64,000 nt of DNA. Source: Streptomyces tanashiensis (GTDB lineage: Bacteria; Actinomycetota; Actinomycetes; Streptomycetales; Streptomycetaceae). How positions within the stretch are numbered: position 1 is the stretch's first letter; every line of letters starts with the position of its first letter. The stretch lies in assembly GCF_014648895.1 (NCBI RefSeq), contig NZ_BMRZ01000007.1, positions 62,001-126,000 on the forward strand, given 5' to 3'. Shown one piece after another: positions 46,821-55,873 of this stretch. A model generated the notes under the pieces. The model ran no database searches, was not told where the DNA came from, and saw only the letters and a program-made list of their open reading frames with translations. The position numbers and the translations under genes were made by a program.

Positions 46821-47696
46821 TCAGCCCCCGGACTCGCCGGCGTGCGGGCTCAGCACGCCGGCCGAGACCAGCACGATGAGCAGGATGCCGAGCAGGATCC
46901 GGTAGATCACGAAGGGCATGAACGACTTCGTGGTGATGAACTTCATGAACCACGCGATCACCGCGTAGCCGACGCCGAACGCGACGATCGTGGCGAAGAT
47001 CGTCGGTCCCCAGGAGATGTGGCCGCTCTCGCCCGCGTCCTTGAGCTCGAACGCGCCCGAGGCGAGCACCGCCGGGATCGCGAGCAGGAAGGAGTACCGG
47101 GCCGCCGCCTCACGGGTGTAGCCCATGAACAGACCGCCGGAGATCGTCGCGCCGGACCGGGAGACACCCGGGATCAGGGCCATCGCCTGGCAGAGGCCGT
47201 AGATCAGGCCGTCCTTCACGCCGAGGTCCTTGAGGGTCTTGCGCTCGCGCATCGCGCGGTGCCGGCCGCCGATCTCGTCCCGGGCGGCCATCCGGTCGGC
47301 GATGCCGAGGACGATGCCCATCACGATGAGGGTGGTCGCCGTGATCCGCAGATCGCGGAAGGGGCCCTCGATCTGGTCCTTGAGCGTCACGCCGAGGACA
47401 CCGATCGGGATCGAGCCGACGATCACCAGCCAGCCCATCTGAGCGTCGTGGTCGGACCGCATCGACTTGTCGGTGAGGGAACGGAACCAGGCCGAGACGA
47501 TCCGCGCGATGTCCTTGCGGAAGTAGATCAGGACCGCGGTCTCCGTGCCGATCTGGGTGATCGCGGTGAAGGCCGCCCCCGGGTCCTCCCAGCCGGCGAA
47601 GGCCGCCGTGAGGCGGAGGTGCGCGCTGGAGGAGATGGGAAGGAACTCCGTCAGCCCCTGGACGAGTCCCAGGATGAACGATTCGAACCAACTCAT
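46821..47696 (-). CDS. uppP: Undecaprenyl-diphosphatase
   Basis: The 291-residue membrane enzyme recycles undecaprenyl pyrophosphate to the carrier lipid phosphate used in peptidoglycan and other wall polymers. The signatures are LGLVQGLTEFLPISSSAHLR (~9-28) and LIPGVSRSGATISGGLFMGY (~170-189), the two active-site motifs of BacA/UppP. Eight hydrophobic segments are visible. The gene is well isolated with ATG 47696 as start. Loss or overexpression in this family alters bacitracin tolerance. Confidence 0.95.
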   Translation of the reverse strand: MSWFESFILGLVQGLTEFLPISSSAHLRLTAAFAGWEDPGAAFTAITQIGTETAVLIYFRKDIARIVSAWFRSLTDKSMRSDHDAQMGWLVIVGSIPIGVLGVTLKDQIEGPFRDLRITATTLIVMGIVLGIADRMAARDEIGGRHRAMRERKTLKDLGVKDGLIYGLCQAMALIPGVSRSGATISGGLFMGYTREAAARYSFLLAIPAVLASGAFELKDAGESGHISWGPTIFATIVAFGVGYAVIAWFMKFITTKSFMPFVIYRILLGILLIVLVSAGVLSPHAGESGG

Positions 47697-47791
47697 GGGG
47701 CTAGGGCCGTCCCGATTATGTACGTGTGCGGTCAGAAGGTCGTGCGCAGCGTACATGCCGAAGATGACGTGCCCGTGGCGAGCGCGTGGAG

Positions 47792-48559
47792 CTACGGGAG
47801 GGCCGGCTCCCGCACCGGCTCGGGCGTCGCCCCGGACTCCGGCGCCGGGGCCGACGCGGCCGCCCGCAGGCCGTGCCGCTTGCGCCAGGCCACCACCGCC
47901 GCGCCGAGGCCCGACAGGACGATGAACCCCGCCGAGAAGAGGAACGCCGGCGAACCCGGCGACCCGGCCTGGGCACCCGCCACCACGTACGCCGCCGTGT
48001 TCGGCAGCGAGCCGAGCGCCGTCGCCAGGAGGAACGGCACGTACCCCATCCGGGAGACGGCCGCGCAGTAGTTGGCCGCCGCGAACGGCACTCCCGGGAA
48101 CAGCCGGATCGCCAGCATCGACCGGAAACCGTGCCGGCTCAGCTGCCCGTCCGCCGCCGTCAGCCAGCGGCCCCGCACCAGCGGACGCAGCGCGTCCTGC
48201 CCCAGGAACCGGCCGAGGGTGAAGGCGATCCCCGCGCCGAGCACCGTCCCCGCGACGGCCCCCGTCAGACCGGCCGCGGACCCGAAGAGCGCGCCCGCCG
48301 CCAGGTTGAGCACCGGGCGCGGTACGAACGCCGCCGCGCACACCCCGTACGCAAGACCGAAGAGCAGCACCGCCCCGGCGCCGCTCGTGTGCGGCGGCCA
48401 GCCCGAGGCGAGCATCCGCTGAGGCTCGTAGAGCACCACGAGGGTGGCCGCCGTGAGCAGCAGAAGAGCCAGCAACGAGAGCCGCGCGCGGGGGGCGAGC
48501 AGGGCCCGGGAGAAGCGGACGGCAGGGGAGCCCGGCGGCCGGGGGACGGGAGCGAGCAT
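47792..48559 (-). CDS. TVP38/TMEM64-family membrane protein
   Basis: This 255-residue protein has five to six helices and the VTT/SNARE-associated signature FVPRPVLNLAAGALFGSAAG, then GRFLGQDALR and IRLFPGVPFAAANYCAAVSR. The FG-x6-G and RLFPGVP motifs are conserved in TVP38 proteins. They share the DedA-like re-entrant fold and may move lipids or ions across the membrane. It is divergent from the AlkD-like gene. Confidence 0.86.
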   Translation of the reverse strand: MLAPVPRPPGSPAVRFSRALLAPRARLSLLALLLLTAATLVVLYEPQRMLASGWPPHTSGAGAVLLFGLAYGVCAAAFVPRPVLNLAAGALFGSAAGLTGAVAGTVLGAGIAFTLGRFLGQDALRPLVRGRWLTAADGQLSRHGFRSMLAIRLFPGVPFAAANYCAAVSRMGYVPFLLATALGSLPNTAAYVVAGAQAGSPGSPAFLFSAGFIVLSGLGAAVVAWRKRHGLRAAASAPAPESGATPEPVREPALP

Positions 48560-48654
48560 TCGGGGAGAGTAACGGACGCGTCCGTAGGAGCGCCGTAATG
48601 TGCGTCATGTCCGTCCGGGGCGCACCCGGAGAGCGCCGTGACCGAGAGGGCCCC

Positions 48655-49356
48655 ATGACCGACACCGCGCCGCCCGCGAGCGCCCTCGCCGACACCGTCC
48701 TGGCACGGCTCACCACGGTCTACCCCGCCGCGGGGAACCCTTTCCGGGCCCAGGAGATGGTCGCGTACATGAAGGGCGCGGCCCCCTTCCTCGGCATCCG
48801 CACGCCCGAGCGCCGCGCCCTGTCCCGCACGGTCCTCGACGGCACCCCGCGCCCCGACGAGACCGACTGCGCCGCGATCGCCCTGCGCTGCTTCGCCCTG
48901 CCCGAGCGCGAGTACCACTACTTCGCCGTCGACTACCTCCGCCGGCACGTGAAGCGCTGCTCCTCCGGCTTCCTGCCGGTCGCCCGCCGGCTCGTCACCA
49001 CCGTCTCCTGGTGGGACACGGTGGACCACCTCGCCGCCCACGTCGTCGGCGGACTCGTGGCGGCCGCCCCCGCCCTCGCCGGCGAGATGGCCGCGTGGAT
49101 CGACGACGAGGACCTGTGGGTCGCCCGCACCGCCCTCCTCCACCAGCTCCGCTTCAAGGACGCCACCGACGCCGACCGGCTCTTCGCCTACTGCCTGCGC
49201 CGCTCGGCCCACCCCGACTTCTTCATCCGCAAGGCCATCGGCTGGAGCCTGCGCGAGTACGGCAAGACGGCCCCCGCGGAGGTCCGCTCCTTCGTCGCCG
49301 CCCACGGCTCCCGCCTCTCCCCGCTCTCCGTCCGCGAGGCCCTGAAGAATCTCTAG
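48655..49356 (+). CDS. AlkD-like DNA alkylation repair (HEAT-repeat) protein
   Basis: I start at ATG 48655 behind GAGAGGG; an upstream frame-start at 48598 lacks a site. The 233 residues are helical HEAT-like repeats (LRCFALPEREYHYFAVDYLR; WWDTVDHLAAHVVGGLVAAA; DLWVARTALLHQLRFKDATD; HPDFFIRKAIGWSLREYGKT). WWDTVD and FFIRKAIGWSLREY are signature stretches of AlkD, which excises bulky or cationic alkylated bases. Repair of N3/N7-alkylpurines is the expected function. Confidence 0.9.
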   Translation: MTDTAPPASALADTVLARLTTVYPAAGNPFRAQEMVAYMKGAAPFLGIRTPERRALSRTVLDGTPRPDETDCAAIALRCFALPEREYHYFAVDYLRRHVKRCSSGFLPVARRLVTTVSWWDTVDHLAAHVVGGLVAAAPALAGEMAAWIDDEDLWVARTALLHQLRFKDATDADRLFAYCLRRSAHPDFFIRKAIGWSLREYGKTAPAEVRSFVAAHGSRLSPLSVREALKNL

Positions 49357-49402
49357 GCCCCCCGGGTGCCGGGCGGCCCAACTGCTGCGTCAGACTGGGC
49401 AC

Positions 49403-50260
49403 ATGACGCGTACGGGGAAGCGGACGGCGCTGGTGCTCGGGGCCGGTGGGCTCGTCGGCGCGGGGTGGGAGATCGGGGTCCTGCGCGGACTCCTCGACGC
49501 GGGGGTCGACCTGACCACCGCCGACCTGATCGTCGGCAGCTCGGCGGGCGCGGTCGTCGGGGCGCGGCTCGCCTGCGGGCGGGGCGGGCTCGACGCGCTG
49601 TACGAGCAGCAGCTCGACGGGGAGGCCACCGAGCCCGCCGCACGGCTCGGGGTCCCCACGATCGTCCGGTACGCCGTCGCCGTCCTCAGGTCCCGCACCC
49701 CCGAGGAGTACGGACGCAGGCTCGGCCGGCTCGCCCTCGCCGCGCCCACCGTCGCCGAGACCGACCGCCGCGCGACCGTCGCCCGGCGGCTCGGCCGGGT
49801 CACCGACTGGCCCGCCCGGCCGCTGCTGATCACCGCGGTCGACGCCGCGACCGGCGAGCTCACCGCCTACGACGAGAACAGCGGGGTCCCCCTCACGGAC
49901 GCCGTCACCGCGAGCTGCGCCATCCCCGGCGTCTGGCCCCCGGCGAGCATCGGCGGGCGCCGCTGGATCGACGGCGGCATCCACTCCACGGCCAACGCCC
50001 ACCTCGCCGCCGGCTACGACCGGATCGTCGTCATCGCCCCCAGCGCCCGGGGCAGCAAGGTGGTGCTCTCCCCGGCCCGGCAGGGCGCCGACCTCGCCGC
50101 CGCCGGGGCGCGCGTCGAGGTGATCACCCCCGACGCAGGCTCCCGCAAGGCGATGGGCCGCAACGTCCTCGACCCCGCGCACCGCGCCGCGGCGGCCCGC
50201 GCGGGGCGGGCACAGGGCACCTCTCGCGCCGAGGAGGTCGCCGCGGTCTGGACGGGCTGA
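49403..50260 (+). CDS. Patatin-like phospholipase
   Basis: The 285-residue enzyme has the oxyanion-hole GAGGLVGAGWEIGVLRGL (13-30), the nucleophile elbow IVGSSAGAV (Ser47), and the catalytic Asp in RRWIDGGIHS (~193), together the Ser-Asp dyad of patatin-like lipases. No signal peptide is present, so it is cytoplasmic or membrane-associated. It probably hydrolyses acyl esters of lipids. Confidence 0.92.
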   Translation: MTRTGKRTALVLGAGGLVGAGWEIGVLRGLLDAGVDLTTADLIVGSSAGAVVGARLACGRGGLDALYEQQLDGEATEPAARLGVPTIVRYAVAVLRSRTPEEYGRRLGRLALAAPTVAETDRRATVARRLGRVTDWPARPLLITAVDAATGELTAYDENSGVPLTDAVTASCAIPGVWPPASIGGRRWIDGGIHSTANAHLAAGYDRIVVIAPSARGSKVVLSPARQGADLAAAGARVEVITPDAGSRKAMGRNVLDPAHRAAAARAGRAQGTSRAEEVAAVWTG

Positions 50261-50313
50261 CGGTCCGCACACCCACGGCATCCCCGGACGGCCGCCCCCG
50301 GCACAATGAGAGC

Positions 50314-51159
50314 GTGAACGAGCACATCCCCGTCATCCGCGAGGTCGACCAGGGCACCGCGCGCCTCATGCCCGACGTGGACCGGGAGCGGGCCTGGCTG
50401 CTCACGGTCGACGGAGCGCCCCAGTCGTACGTCGACCTGGACGATCCGGCGTACCTGGAGTTCGAGTACGCGCGGCGCCTCGCCCATGTCGTCGACGGCG
50501 CCGCCGAGTCCGGCGCGCCCCTCGACGTCCTGCACCTGGGCGGCGGGGCGCTCTCGCTGCCCCGGTACGTCGCCGTCACCCGGCCCGGCTCGCGCCAGGA
50601 CGTCGTCGAGGCCGACCGGGGGCTGCTCGCCCTGGTGGAGGAGCACCTGCCCCTGCCCGAGGGCTCGGGGACCACCGTGCACGGGGCGGACGCCCGGGCC
50701 TGGCTGGAGGCGGCACCGGACGCCTCGGCCGATCTGATCGTGGGCGACGTCTTCGGCGGCTCGCGCGTGCCCGCGCACCTCACCTCCGTCGAGTACGCGC
50801 GCGAGGTCCGGCGCGTCCTGCGGCCCGGAGGGCTCTACGCCGCCAACCTGGCCGACGGGGCCCCCTTCCCCTTCCTCCGCTCCCAGCTCGCCACCTTCGC
50901 CGCCGTCTTCCCGGAACTCGCGCTCGTCGCGGAGCCCGCAGTACTGCGCGGGCGCCGCTTCGGGAACGCCGTCCTGGTCGCCTCCGGCCGGGAGATCGAC
51001 ATCGCCCACCTCGCGCGCCGCGCGGCGGCCGACGCCTTCCCCGCGCGCGTGGAGCACGGGGAGACGCTCGACCGCTTCACCGCCGGGGCGGAACCGGTCC
51101 TCGACGCGGGGGCCGTCCCGTCACCCGTTCCCCCGGAGGGCGCCTTCGGCATCGGCTGA
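50314..51159 (+). CDS. Spermidine-synthase-like methyltransferase-fold protein
   Basis: GTG 50314 starts a 281-residue protein. It begins with a beta-rich segment (RERAWLLTVDGAPQSYVDLD) that resembles the N-terminal tetramerisation domain of aminopropyltransferases. A Rossmann domain follows: LDVLHLGGGALSLPRYVAVT (~70-89), VVEADRGLLALVEEHLPLP and LIVGDVFGGSRVPAHLTSVE. GGGALS replaces the usual GGGDG, and the substrate-binding Asp of spermidine synthases is not obvious, so the aminopropyl acceptor is unclear. The gene's last 39 bp overlap the convergent MFS gene. Confidence 0.82.
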   Translation: MNEHIPVIREVDQGTARLMPDVDRERAWLLTVDGAPQSYVDLDDPAYLEFEYARRLAHVVDGAAESGAPLDVLHLGGGALSLPRYVAVTRPGSRQDVVEADRGLLALVEEHLPLPEGSGTTVHGADARAWLEAAPDASADLIVGDVFGGSRVPAHLTSVEYAREVRRVLRPGGLYAANLADGAPFPFLRSQLATFAAVFPELALVAEPAVLRGRRFGNAVLVASGREIDIAHLARRAAADAFPARVEHGETLDRFTAGAEPVLDAGAVPSPVPPEGAFGIG

Positions 51160-52455
51160 GGCGTCCCGGACAGGGGCGCCCTCCGGGGCGCCGGCGACCG
51201 CCTTCGCGTGCGGGCGCCGCGTCAGCTTCCGTACGTCCGGCACGAGGAGGACGAGCGCGGTGACGAGCACCATCAGGGCCGCCGCGCCCCACAGCGCCTC
51301 GCTCCGGCCGAACGCGCTCTCCGCCGGGCCCGCGAGGGCCGTGGACAGCGGCAGCAGCGCCGTGGAGCCGAACCAGTCGTAGGCGGAGACCCGGGACAGC
51401 TTCTCCTCCGGGATCTCCTGGTGCATGGTCGTCATCCAGGAGACGCCGAAGACCTCGATCGCGACTCCGCTGACGAACATCGCGGCCGTCAGTCCCGCCG
51501 CGTCGAGCGGCACGGCGAGCGCGGCCGAGGGCAGCGCGATGGGGAAGACGCACAGGGTTCCGACGAAGAGCATCCGGCGCGGTTTCCACCGGGTCATCAG
51601 GACGGCGCCCATGACCGTCCCCGCCCCGTACGCGGCGAGCGCGATGCCCCAGGGGCGCGAGCCGCCCAGCTCGTCCCGGGCGACCAGCGGGCCGAACACG
51701 GACTCCACCGCGCCGATGAGGCCCACCACCACCGAGAACTGGGCGACGATCGACCACAGCCAGGGCCGGCCGATGAACTCCTGCCAGCCCTCCCGCAGAT
51801 CCGCGAAGAGCCCGCCGCCGGGGGCGCGGTCCGGGATGCCGCTCACGTCGAGGAAGGCCCGCAGACCGCCCGCGACGGCGAAGGCGACCGCGTCGATCGC
51901 GAGGACCCAGCCCGGTCCGACGAAGGCGACGAGCGCGCCGCCGAGCGCGGCGCCACCGATGGCGGCGCCGTGCATCGCCATGCGGAAGACGGCGAAGGCG
52001 CGGCTCGCCTGTTCCCCGCTGACGGTGGCCATGAGCATGCCCTCGGCCGCCGGGTTGAAGAAGGCCTGGCCGGTGCCGCAGAGCGCGGTGAGCACCATCA
52101 TCTGCCAGATGCGGGCCTCGCCGGAGAGAACGAGGACGGCGAAGGCGGCCTGCGAGACGCAGTTGAGCGCGTTGGCCGCGACCATCACCCGGTGCCGGGG
52201 CACCCGGTCGGCCACCGCGCCGCCGATGAGCAGGAAGAGGACCAGCGGCAGGAACCGGGCCATGGCCACGAGACCCACGTCGCCCGCGTCGCCCCCGGAG
52301 TCGAAGACCGCCCAGGTCGTGGCGATCAGCGCGCCGTGCGTGCCGAGGTTGGTCACGATCGTGGCGGCGGTGAGCAGGAGGTAGTTGCGGCCGGCCCAGT
52401 CGGGACGGCGGGAGCGGGGAGGAGCCTGGTGCGGGGAGGCGGCGGGTGTGGTCAC
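51121..52455 (-). CDS. MFS transporter (DHA3-type, 12 helices)
   Basis: I take GTG 52455; a TTG at 52491 lies nearer the GGAGG. About 444 residues with twelve helices. The A-like motif VADRVPRHRVMV is between helices 2 and 3. The N-terminal RNYLLLTAATIVTNLGTHGA and the GALVAFVGPGWVLAIDAVAF stretch are typical of DHA3-type efflux proteins. It probably exports a drug or metabolite. No regulator is next to it. Confidence 0.85.
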   Translation of the reverse strand: MTTPAASPHQAPPRSRRPDWAGRNYLLLTAATIVTNLGTHGALIATTWAVFDSGGDAGDVGLVAMARFLPLVLFLLIGGAVADRVPRHRVMVAANALNCVSQAAFAVLVLSGEARIWQMMVLTALCGTGQAFFNPAAEGMLMATVSGEQASRAFAVFRMAMHGAAIGGAALGGALVAFVGPGWVLAIDAVAFAVAGGLRAFLDVSGIPDRAPGGGLFADLREGWQEFIGRPWLWSIVAQFSVVVGLIGAVESVFGPLVARDELGGSRPWGIALAAYGAGTVMGAVLMTRWKPRRMLFVGTLCVFPIALPSAALAVPLDAAGLTAAMFVSGVAIEVFGVSWMTTMHQEIPEEKLSRVSAYDWFGSTALLPLSTALAGPAESAFGRSEALWGAAALMVLVTALVLLVPDVRKLTRRPHAKAVAGAPEGAPVRDASADAEGALRGNG

Positions 52456-52593
52456 CCCGGGACTATCCCTGTCTCCTCCCCGGAGTGCCAACCCGATATC
52501 CGGACGGTCCGTCAGGCTCCGGGGGGCCGGTGGGCGCGAGGCCGGCCGGAGGGACCACCGGGACCGGCGCGGCCGGGCCCGGTGGCCGGAGGG

Positions 52594-53718
52594 TCAGGCG
52601 GCGGGGGCGAGCCGGACCGTGGAGAGGATCTGCCGGATCGTCTCGTCGGACAGCTCGTCCTTGACGCCGTCGGCCCCGTAGAGCACCCACGTCGAGAAGT
52701 CGCCGGCACCGTTCTTGAAGGTGAAGGCGTAGGACTTGCCGTCCGTCTCGCACTTGTTGCGCTTCTTGACGCCCGGCGCCGTGGCGGTCGCCAGGCTGCC
52801 GGTGAGGCCGGACTTCGTCTTGTACGGCACGGGCTTGGTGATCTTGATGGTGCTCTGCGGCATGTGCTGCGCGTAGCCGCCCCACACCCAGGTGCCGGCC
52901 TCGCCGCGCGCGGCGGACGCGGTGTCCTTGGCGCCCTGGCCGCCCTTGGTGCCGGCGGAGGCCAGGCCCCAGGTCTCCTCGGTGCCGTTCTTGTCGACGT
53001 CGTACGTGCACCACTTGCTCTTGAGGCGGGTGGGCCCGGACATCGTCACCAGCGGGCTGCCGTCGTTCTTCTTCTCGTCCTCGAAGAAGGTGATCGCGCC
53101 CGGCTTCATGACCTCCCACTCCGGCGGTACGTCGAAGAGGGTGCCGTACTTCGGGTTGTAGACGACCTTCCAGCCGGGGATCGTCGGCTGCTGCGCCGCG
53201 CCGTCGCGCGGGTTGGCGATCCCGGAGGACTGGCTCGGGTCGGGCGCCGGGGCGGACGAGGGGTCCCCGGAGGCGGTGGCCGTGACGGACGGCTTGGGGT
53301 CGTCCGCGGTGTCCTTCTTGTCGTCGTCCTTGCCGAGCACCAGGAATCCGGTGACGCCGGCCGCGACGACCACGGCGGTGGCGGCGACGATCGCCACGAG
53401 CGTCGTCTGCTTCTTCTTGCCGCCGTCCGGCCCGCCGGGCTGTCCGGGGGCGGGCACCGCGTACTGCTGCGGCACCGTCGGCTGCTGGTACGGGTTCGGG
53501 TATCCCGGCTGCTGGGCGTACCCCTGCTGAGGGTGACCCGGCTGCGTCGGCGGCTGCTGCGGGTAACCGGGCTGCGCCGGCGGCTGCTGCGGGTAGCCCG
53601 GCTGCGTCGGCGGCTGCTGATACGGGTTCGGCTGCTGGTACCCCGACTGCTGGTACGGGTTCTGACTCTGGTCCTGCGGGTTCTGCTCGCCCCCGGGCGG
53701 CTGCTGTCCTGGCCACAT
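52594..53718 (-). CDS. Gln/Pro-rich repeat protein with one membrane helix
   Basis: The 374-residue protein has an N-terminal, cytoplasmic low-complexity region (~1-95) made of near-tandem YQQP and PGYPQQPP units, one membrane helix (~105-128; TTLVAIVAATAVVVAAGVTG), a Pro/Ser-rich linker (~130-180), and an outer domain (~185-370; GWKVVYNPKYGTLFDVPPEW, DFSTWVLYGADGV) with few cysteines. The repeat-helix-globule layout is common in Streptomyces; its function is unknown. The outer domain may bind a cell-wall or protein partner. Confidence 0.82.
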   Translation of the reverse strand: MWPGQQPPGGEQNPQDQSQNPYQQSGYQQPNPYQQPPTQPGYPQQPPAQPGYPQQPPTQPGHPQQGYAQQPGYPNPYQQPTVPQQYAVPAPGQPGGPDGGKKKQTTLVAIVAATAVVVAAGVTGFLVLGKDDDKKDTADDPKPSVTATASGDPSSAPAPDPSQSSGIANPRDGAAQQPTIPGWKVVYNPKYGTLFDVPPEWEVMKPGAITFFEDEKKNDGSPLVTMSGPTRLKSKWCTYDVDKNGTEETWGLASAGTKGGQGAKDTASAARGEAGTWVWGGYAQHMPQSTIKITKPVPYKTKSGLTGSLATATAPGVKKRNKCETDGKSYAFTFKNGAGDFSTWVLYGADGVKDELSDETIRQILSTVRLAPAA

Positions 53719-53824
53719 GGCCAGTAACCATAGAGGTGCGGGGGCCGCACGACCACGCCCGCCCCCTGGCCGGGCGCGGGCGGGGGATGGCCAAGTCTGC
53801 TACTCGTGGGTAACATCACGGTCC

Positions 53825-54277
53825 ATGAGCGCAGACCAGATGTCCGTCGGCGAGATGCTCGCCGCCACGGTCCCCATGGCCGGAACCCTCAACCTGGAGT
53901 TCCTGGAGACCACCGCCGAGCGCGCCGTCGTGCGCCTCCCGGACCAGCCCGCCTACCACAACCACGTCGGCGGCCCGCACGCCGGAGCGATGTTCACCCT
54001 GGCCGAGTCCGCCAGCGGCGCCATCGTGCTCGCCGCCTTCGGCGACCAGCTCGGCCGCGCGGTCCCGCTCGCCGTCAGCGCCGAGATCGGCTACAAGAAG
54101 CTGGCCATGGGCGTCGTCACGGCCACCGCCACCCTCGGCCGCCCCGCCGCCGAGGTCGTCGCCGAACTCGACGCCGGAGAGCGTCCGGAGTTCCCGGTGC
54201 GGATCGACATCACCCGCGAGGACGGTGCCGTGACCGGCGAGATGACCGTCGTCTGGACCCTGCGCCCCAACTCCTGA
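53825..54277 (+). CDS. Hotdog-fold thioesterase (PaaI/DUF4442-like)
   Basis: The 150 residues begin at ATG 53825. AGTLNLEFLETTAERAVVRL, HNHVGGPHAGAMFTLAESAS and AVPLAVSAEIGYKKLAMGVV follow the hotdog pattern. The H-x4-GAMFTLAE helix of PaaI-type acyl-CoA thioesterases is clear. It likely hydrolyses acyl-CoA intermediates. The closing segment (GAVTGEMTVVWTLRP) is the usual last strand. Confidence 0.85.
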   Translation: MSADQMSVGEMLAATVPMAGTLNLEFLETTAERAVVRLPDQPAYHNHVGGPHAGAMFTLAESASGAIVLAAFGDQLGRAVPLAVSAEIGYKKLAMGVVTATATLGRPAAEVVAELDAGERPEFPVRIDITREDGAVTGEMTVVWTLRPNS

Positions 54278-54293
54278 CCGGGACGCCGCCACG

Positions 54294-54327
54294 CCGCCCC
54301 CGCCCCCTCCCCGGGGTGCGGGGGCGG
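54294..54327. terminator. Hairpin after the thioesterase gene
   Basis: CCGCCCCCGC (54294-54303) pairs perfectly with GCGGGGGCGG (54318-54327). It lies 16 nt after the stop and is the likely terminator. Confidence 0.68.
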
Positions 54328-54458
54328 TGCGCGTTCCCGGCGGTGCCACCTCGGCGTCGAGGCCCGTTCGTCCCGACCGGGTAGGCTTCCCCGGCGTGCC
54401 CGCCGACATGCGTGCCGGGCGATCGAACAGCTGAGCAGCCGACACGGGAGGAACCGCG

Positions 54459-55106
54459 TTGCACGTCCAGGAGTGGCTGGAGACGATCCCCGCGGTCGCC
54501 GTCTACGTCCTTGTGGGAGTGGTGATCGGGCTGGAGAGCCTGGGCATCCCGCTCCCCGGGGAGATCGTGCTCGTGAGCTCGGCGCTGCTCGCCTCGCAGC
54601 ACGGCGACATCAATCCGTACGTCCTCGGTGCCTGCGCCACCGCCGGCGCGATCATCGGCGACTCGATCGGCTACGCGATCGGCCGCAAGGGCGGACGGCC
54701 GCTGCTGGCCTGGCTGGGCAGGAAGTTCCCCAAGCACTTCAGCGAGGCCAACATCGGGCTCGCCGAGAGCTCCTTCCAGAAGTGGGGCATGTGGGCGGTC
54801 TTCTTCGGCCGCTTCATCGCCCTGCTCCGCATCTTCGCGGGGCCGCTCGCCGGCGTGCTGCACATGCCGTACTGGAAGTTCCTGATCGCCAACGTCCTCG
54901 GCGGCATCCTGTGGGCCGGCGGCACCACGGCCGTCATCTACTCGGTCGGCGTCGTCGCCGAGGCCTGGCTCAAGCGCTTCTCCTGGCTGGGCCTGGTCCT
55001 CGCCGTGCTGATCGGCATCGCCTCGATGCTGGTCGTCAAGAACCGCGCCAAGAAGGCGGCGGCGCAGCGGGCCGAGACTCCGGAGCCGGTCCCGGCGGCG
55101 GACTGA
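54459..55106 (+). CDS. DedA-family membrane protein
   Basis: TTG 54459 lies 8 nt after GGAGG, which decides the start. The 215 residues contain five to six helices with the DedA signature GLESLGIPLPGEIVLVSSAL (~25-44), GDSIGYAIGRKGG (~67-79), and FFGRFIALLRIFAGPLAGVL (~108-127), in which FGRF-x4-R is the functional core. DedA proteins act as lipid flippases or proton-dependent transporters, and recent work links them to undecaprenyl-phosphate recycling. UppP is encoded 7 kb away. Confidence 0.9.
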   Translation: MHVQEWLETIPAVAVYVLVGVVIGLESLGIPLPGEIVLVSSALLASQHGDINPYVLGACATAGAIIGDSIGYAIGRKGGRPLLAWLGRKFPKHFSEANIGLAESSFQKWGMWAVFFGRFIALLRIFAGPLAGVLHMPYWKFLIANVLGGILWAGGTTAVIYSVGVVAEAWLKRFSWLGLVLAVLIGIASMLVVKNRAKKAAAQRAETPEPVPAAD

Positions 55107-55155
55107 GCGCGGACCGTACTCGGAGCCGGACACGGACGCGGACAGGGACACGGAC

Positions 55156-55199
55156 ACGGCGGAGGGCGGCACCCGGGATCGGGTGCCGCCCTCCGCCGT
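55156..55199. terminator. Very strong bidirectional terminator, 20-bp perfect arms
   Basis: The arms 55156-55175 and 55180-55199 are perfect inverted complements of 20 bp around a 4-nt loop (GGAT). It separates convergent dedA-like and gamma-carbonic-anhydrase-like genes. A short purine/GGACAC-rich repeat lies just before it. Confidence 0.88.
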
Positions 55200-55213
55200 A
55201 CCGGACGACGGAC

Positions 55214-55741
55214 TCAGTCCTCGAAGGCCTCGGCGTGGCCCTTGGCGAGCAGCAGGTACATCTCGGCGTTCAGCTGGATGCCGGCCTTCTCCTCGTCGGT
55301 CAGCGGGCGGCGCACCTTGGCGGGGACGCCCGCGACCAGGGAGCCGGGCGGGATCTCCATCCCCTGCGGGACGAGCGCCTGGGCGGCGACGAGCGAGCCG
55401 GCGCCGATCCGGGCCCCGTTGAGGACCGTCGCGCCCATGCCGACGAGCACGTCGTCCTCGATCACGCAGCCGTGCACGGTCGCGTTGTGGCCGACGGTCA
55501 CCCGGTCACCGATCGAGACGGGGAAGCCGGGGTCGACGTGGACCGTGCAGTTGTCCTGGATGTTGGAGTCCTCGCCGATCGCGATCGGTCCGCAGTCCGC
55601 CCGCAGCACCGCGTGGTACCAGATGCTGGCACGGGCGCCGAGCGTGACCTCGCCGAGCACCACGGAGGTCGGGGCGGTGAAGGCGGTCGGGTCGATCTGC
55701 GGCTCCTTGCCGCCCACTCCCTTGATCAACGCCTCTGTCAT
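55214..55741 (-). CDS. Gamma-carbonic-anhydrase-like left-handed beta-helix protein
   Basis: The 175-residue protein starts at ATG 55741. Its hexapeptide repeats form a left-handed beta helix. The metal-binding His residues of the gamma-CA/YrdA family are present at H68 (NCTVHVDPG), H85 (TVGHNATV) and H90 (TVHGCVI). It may bind zinc or iron and hydrate CO2, although many family members lack measured activity. The catalytic loop of Cam is absent, as in YrdA-like proteins. Confidence 0.9.
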   Translation of the reverse strand: MTEALIKGVGGKEPQIDPTAFTAPTSVVLGEVTLGARASIWYHAVLRADCGPIAIGEDSNIQDNCTVHVDPGFPVSIGDRVTVGHNATVHGCVIEDDVLVGMGATVLNGARIGAGSLVAAQALVPQGMEIPPGSLVAGVPAKVRRPLTDEEKAGIQLNAEMYLLLAKGHAEAFED

Positions 55742-55873
55742 GGTTCGCTCCTGATCGTCAGCCGTCACGTCACGCCCGGGGGGTGCCCCCGGGCGCAGCC
55801 TATGCCGTGCCCATGACGGACATCACAGCGCACCGAATCGATCAGGTGCGACGGCGCCGACTACGGTGGCCGG

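Noticed and set aside
53453..53718. PGYPQQPP repeats taken as a DNA repeat element
   Set aside because: They keep the reading frame of the Gln/Pro-rich protein and are best explained as a protein repeat.
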